From contig VDFB02047230.1 in assembly GCA_007258455.2 (NCBI GenBank), forward strand, positions 161,828,635 to 161,892,634: a stretch of DNA of 64,000 nucleotides. The letters are read 5' to 3'. The notes below the pieces were generated by a model, which searched no databases, was not told the origin of the DNA, and saw only the letters and a program-made list of their open reading frames with translations. The position numbers and the translations under genes were made by a program. Source of the DNA: Sequoia sempervirens. Lineage: Eukaryota > Streptophyta > Pinopsida > Cupressales > Cupressaceae. Below, piece after piece: positions 59,774-64,000 of the stretch. Position 1 is the stretch's first letter; every line of letters starts with the position of its first letter.

Positions 59774-60325
59774 ATCTTCATGTAGAAGATGGTAGTCATG
59801 ATGCCATGTGTAGCTTGTACCATGGTTTAGTGGGAGTTGTTGGCAGTGATGAGGATGCATCATTGGTAAGGTTATCTTCATGTGATTGGGGATATATTTT
59901 CCTAGTTTAGAATGGTTGATATTATGTCATGGTTTACTCTTGTTGCATTGAGAGTTTGGCATGGTACTTGATCTCTTGAGATTGGGATGTTTATGTATGT
60001 TATGATGCATGTGATCTCCTTGGAGGAGATGGTTAGATCATGGATGTCATGTTTATGTTTCTAATTCATGATTGGAGCTTTGACATTGATCGTAGTAGTT
60101 CTCTTATGTATTGGGTACATTAATCATTTTCTTGATTACTTCATGATAGTGTTATGTTCCATTTGGACTTTGACATGGATTGGTTGGTTATAGGTCCTCA
60201 TGGATACTTGGAGAAATAGGTGAGGCTTGAGTTCTCTAATGGTTAGAGACATGTGTTGCGATGGTTACTTTTGATGAGATTTCAACAAGAAGTCTGAGGA
60301 GCCTACACCTTGGTTGGACGTGAGT
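59770..60325 (+). other. Foreign block replacing pol in Copia-3, shared with element B
   Basis: Aligns with 30697-31255: GATCTTCATG, GTACCATGGTT, ATGCATCATTGGTA, GGAGGAGATGGTTAGATCAT and ATCATTTTCTTGATTACTTC are shared in order. No sustained ORF. The copia gag frame stops at its left edge and RNase H resumes at its right edge. Confidence 0.88.
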
Positions 60326-60334
60326 TCAACACAC

Positions 60335-60652
60335 TCAACAGTTTCACATGCCTCTAAAGAGGTAGTTTGGTTATAGAGACCTGGGAAAGGTATTGGTTTT
60401 TATTGCAAGCAAATTAAACTTGAATGTGATAGTCAAAGTGCTATTTTTTAGCCAAAAATCCTATGTATCATGCTCGTACTAAGCATGTTGATGTTCAGTA
60501 TCACTTTAAGTGAGAAATGGTTGAGAGTGGGAAGGTATTGATTGAGAAAGTTGACACTTTGATCAATGTTGTAGATTATCTTACGAAACTAGTTACTATA
60601 GATAAGTTCTCTTGGTGCAAGAAGGCCATTGGCCTTGAGTCCTATACTTGAT
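60335..60652 (+). pseudogene. Copia-3 RNase H C-terminus, broken
   Basis: ASKEVVWL, stop, then KQIKLECDSQSAIF, MYHARTKHVDVQYHF, EMVESGKVLIEKVDTLINVV and IDKFSWCKKAIGLE, after frame corrections. Only the last third of the domain is present; the N-terminal part was lost with RT. Confidence 0.9.
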
Positions 60653-60697
60653 TTATAATAATGATTTCTTATTTAGAATAATTGCAATGTATAATTT

Positions 60698-60709
60698 CAA
60701 GTGGGAGAA
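60698..60709 (+). other. Copia-3 polypurine tract
   Basis: CAAGTGGGAGAA directly precedes the 3' LTR, the standard plant copia plus-strand primer. Confidence 0.92.
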
Positions 60710-61945
60710 TGTTTGGAATAGGATGCCATTTAATTGCAATCCTAAACATCATTTTATGTATCTCCTAAGTCCTTGGAAAGTGTTCCCCAACACTAGGATT
60801 AGAAAGAGATTAAATTCAAATGAAATGAACATGCAAATTGACATTTGTAATTAATTCTAAATTATAGGAACATGTGGGGATTCCAAGAAGAGCTCCTACA
60901 AAATAGGAGCACATAGGGCACCCACATGGAAGGTGGAACTCACCTTGAGTTCAATTAACTATTTGGAGAAAGATAACACTTCAGTAATGCATGTAAAGAT
61001 AATAGAAGTCAGAAATTGATATTTACATGAGTGGAGTTCAATTTAGTATCATTTTAGTTTAGTTTAGTTCAGTTATGGTTTAGTCATCTTCAGTTGCATG
61101 TTAGTTGAATTCAATTGACTTGAATTGCGTGCTAATTACTTGAGTTGCATGGCAGATAACAAGTGGATACATTCAGTTAAGTGGGGATGATCAATCATGC
61201 ATCACGTTTGCATGAATTGATGGAGAGATATATTTTAGTTAATAGAGATTGACTTGGACCCACCTTGGGTGCCCAAGTTGGCATCTTGGAGTTAACACTT
61301 TTGCATGATAAGATATTTTATAAGGATGAGTTAAGTGGACCCATTCTTGGGCACCAACTTTGAGGAGAAGCTTACAAGATATCTTTGTAATCAACGTTGA
61401 GTTAGGACTTCAGTTTTGGATGCCCAAATTGATGAAGGACTTGGTTTGACATTGTTTTTCACAGAAGAACTCTACTTGCAAAGAATAGGTGTAGGTTTTG
61501 TGAGATAAGCTTTGTGCTTTGTAATTGTAAACTTTTTGGAGTTTACAAGGCTCATTATTGTCTATTTACTGCAGCAAGTTGAAGAGAGTTAAATTATCAG
61601 AGTTTATTGTAGGTTGTGAAGGATAATTGTTGAATGCAAAAGAAGCATATCAAGCAAGGATTGATAAATAATTATTGTAATCTTGTTTGAAGGTTAAATA
61701 ATACAAGCAGTATTGATTCTAGTGGTGGAGTTTTTTCCTAAAAGGGTTTCTCCATGGTATATGTTGTGTCACTTCTATCTTCTGGTCTTATTCTTCTACA
61801 ATCTTATGTCTACTTCTACAATTGGTAAAATTAGTCTAAACAAATAATCATCCACAAATAAATTGTAACAAAGAATACCTAATTAGATCTACAATCTTAT
61901 AGTTTTACAAGTTTTAAAGCTACATAATTACTTTCATTTTCAACA
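60710..61945 (+). repeat. Copia-3 3' LTR (1236 bp)
   Basis: Uninterrupted copy of the LTR. TGTTTGGAATAGG...TTTTCAACA, copia-type motif at about 61718-61755. Confidence 0.95.
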
Positions 61946-61950
61946 CTCAC

Positions 61951-63175
61951 AACCCAGGCTCACTATTGGAATAGAAAGTAGAAAAAAAGATAGAATTTTA
62001 CGAAGAGAAAAAAATCTCAATGCAATAGAGATTCCAACACAACAACTCCAACAACACTTGCATCCTTCAAAAGATCAAGATACCTCAACTCACTACATTC
62101 AACAATCTTGGGTTATAGTTTGCACTGCAATTCACACTTTTGCACTTAATTTTGCATCACATTACTCAAATCTATTCCACACTATTCCACACCTCTCATA
62201 TCAATTCACCTTGCATTTATACCATCCGCAACTTGAAAAACATCTTCAAGTCGGCTACACACACCCTACACTTTGCAAATTCAAAATAGGTTGGCACTAA
62301 AAATTCCTGCGGTGGATAGGAATGAAAGAGAACCAATACAAATCTTAACTAGGACCCAAATGAACTCTCACATGCCACACTACACCTTCATTAATGCTTG
62401 AACATCTTTGAATGTCGTGTAAACACCGGGTCAATCATTACCTGTGCAAACACCATTAAAATTTGAATTACACACTTTTTCAAATCCAAAGATGACTTGC
62501 GAACCACATATCACGCTTCATCACAATCTAGAATATTCCTCTATCCTCTTGAAATGCATCAAAATCCTTTGCAACAATTTTCACCATCAGAATGTACACA
62601 ATTTATACACTCAAATTGCATTGCCAAACATTGCAACTCTAAAATCCATCTTCCAAAGCACCAAACCAAGAATCCTCTTGACACAAGAAAGAGATCAACA
62701 CCATCAACATACCTTTAGAATCACAAGACCTGAAGAACAACTGTGGAGAAACATGGAGCAAAGACATTTCTCACATATACCTCTATAAGCAACATTGCAA
62801 AACTAGTTCCCACACTGGTGAACATAACTTCCTCTGACCATCAATCCAAAAGCCAATATTTTGGATATAGAAAATATAAACATCTCTACCCAACATATCT
62901 AAACCACACAAGATCTTCAACCTAGAAGAAATGCGAAGCAAAACCAAAACACCTTTGCAACACCCTATTTCCATATTTTATCAATTTTCTCAATATCCTT
63001 GACATCTAAACCATAAACAAAAGCTTATCAAAGCAACCCCAAAGGTTAACATCAACAACTTAACTAATGACAACATACTGCAACTAATCAAAGAAACGAT
63101 CTCTCTCAACCACTACACATCTGTCACAAATGACAACACAAGCTTGTTGACATCAATGCCAACAACTTCATAATA
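61951..63175 (-). repeat. Copia-2 5' LTR, outer part
   Basis: Aligns with 4736-5171 and then 23640-24474. At 62367 it crosses the CACTA target site uninterrupted (CTCACATGCCACAC), proving the CACTA insertion came after Copia-2. The last ~20 bp fade into A+T-rich sequence. Confidence 0.88.
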
Positions 63176-63650
63176 ATATATATTATATAATATAGAATAA
63201 AATATATATTATTCTATTAAAATTATATAAAATAACATAAATTGTCATTTTTTATATATAGTTTTGGACAATTTTTTTAAATATAAAAAACTCTAAAATA
63301 TGGATATTCATTTTTAAGAGCTTTTTATTATAAATAGCTCTCCAAAATGAATATATGTTTTAGAAAGCTTGATTTTTAAATATTTATTATATTATTATAT
63401 TATATCAATAATAATATGCATGAAATTATTTTTCTAATAAATAATATATTGTTGTATAATATATATTAAATTATAATATATAATTTAATTTATATTTAAT
63501 TATAATATATAATTTACATAAAATAATAACATATAATAAAATAATGATAATAATTTATATTATATTATAATATATATGATATATTATCATTATATAATAT
63601 ATGATAATATATCGTATATAAACTATATATAAGAAAATGAGAACAAAATG
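63165..63650. repeat. A+T-rich TATA/TAAT low-complexity tract
   Basis: Nearly pure A/T with ATATAATATA words, next to the eroded outer edge of Copia-2. Confidence 0.85.
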
Positions 63651-64000
63651 AATATCCATTTAGACCAAAAAATGAATATTTTATTTTTAGATTTTAAGGA
63701 TAGATATCCATTAATAACAAATATCCATTTTTCTTTGGTGTTTACCATAGAAAAATGTACTTTTTACCCAACCCAAGCAAAATGTCAAAGATGCATTTCA
63801 AGATTTTGGCTAACCGAAAACACATTTTTTCTCCTATTGTCATTGTTTGGCCCATCATGATCCTGGACTCACCCATATGTTAAATATTTTTTTATAAATT
63901 ACATACCTATGGAATTGACATGGCCATATAATCAAGAGTTGAAGGGTTGATAGAGGAAGGGTGAATACTGTAGCTCTAGAATTTTATATTACATATAAAT
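63651..64000. other. Right flank, nothing recognised
   Basis: Only a short ORF (63648-63860) without family resemblance; no continuation of the exon pair seen at 1-454. Confidence 0.5.

Larger units (their letters stand above)
56450..61945 (+). mobile_element. Copia-3: internally deleted Ty1/copia with foreign insert
   Basis: 5' LTR 56450-58815 (enlarged by a solo LTR) and 3' LTR 60710-61945 end CATTTTCAACA. The 3' copy starts TGTTTGGAATAGG, the 5' copy TATTGGGAATAGG. TSD ATCAC (56445-56449) against CTCAC (61946-61950) differs by one base; the intact Copia-2 LTR at 4730 has CTCAC, so the left copy mutated. PBS, gag, RNase H tail and polypurine tract are copia-type, but integrase and RT are replaced by a ~550-bp block shared with element B. 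Confidence 0.92.

Overview
This window looks like intergenic or intronic DNA from a seed plant with a very large, transposon-filled genome. A gymnosperm is my best guess (inference from nested LTR elements, long decayed copies, high A+T and plant-type gene fragments). I see no intact cellular gene. The only candidate for a resident host gene is a pair of phase-compatible exons at 1-54 and 372-454. Nearly everything from about 4.4 kb to 63.2 kb is one nest of transposable elements, and I could order the insertions from exact target-site duplications (TSDs).

Layout. Level 1 is Copia-2, a Ty1/copia element on the minus strand. Its LTRs are the split repeat 4429-5171 + 23640-24474 (3' LTR) and the split repeat 56142-56449 + 61951-~63175 (5' LTR). 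Its gag-pol lies at 24.9-26.1 kb and 53.2-56.1 kb. Level 2 is three insertions into Copia-2: (a) an 18.5-kb CACTA DNA transposon, 5172-23636 (TSD CAT); (b) a 27.1-kb LTR element A, 26089-53223 (TSD ACATC), cutting the reverse transcriptase; (c) Copia-3, 56450-61945 (TSD CTCAC/ATCAC). Level 3 is a LINE tail (5253-6573) and Copia-1 (10697-17706, TSD ATCCC) inside the CACTA element, LTR element B (28399-46920, TSD GTTTC) inside A, and a solo LTR (about 57530-58584) inside Copia-3's 5' LTR. Level 4 is a LINE copy (39162-42084) inside B.

Cargo. Two elements carry pieces of ordinary plant genes. The CACTA transposon holds two adjacent exons of ribosomal protein eL6 with an intact intron, a YIP1-family membrane-protein fragment and a probable TPR fragment. 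LTR element B holds two tandem, decayed copies of the C-terminal half of the histone chaperone SPT16 (FACT complex) and a further conserved-looking ORF I cannot name. B shares a ~560-bp non-coding block with Copia-3, where that block replaces integrase and reverse transcriptase.

Coding state. Copia-1, -2 and -3 all have stops, frameshifts or lost catalytic residues. A keeps only a decayed gag/protease/G-patch region, and B shows no gag or pol. Nothing here appears autonomous now. The best candidates for something undescribed are the gene-carrying LTR element B with its SPT16 pair and shared block, the multi-gene CACTA element, a LINE with long extra ORFs after its RNase H, and a hairpin-like motif shared by the LTRs of five otherwise different families.
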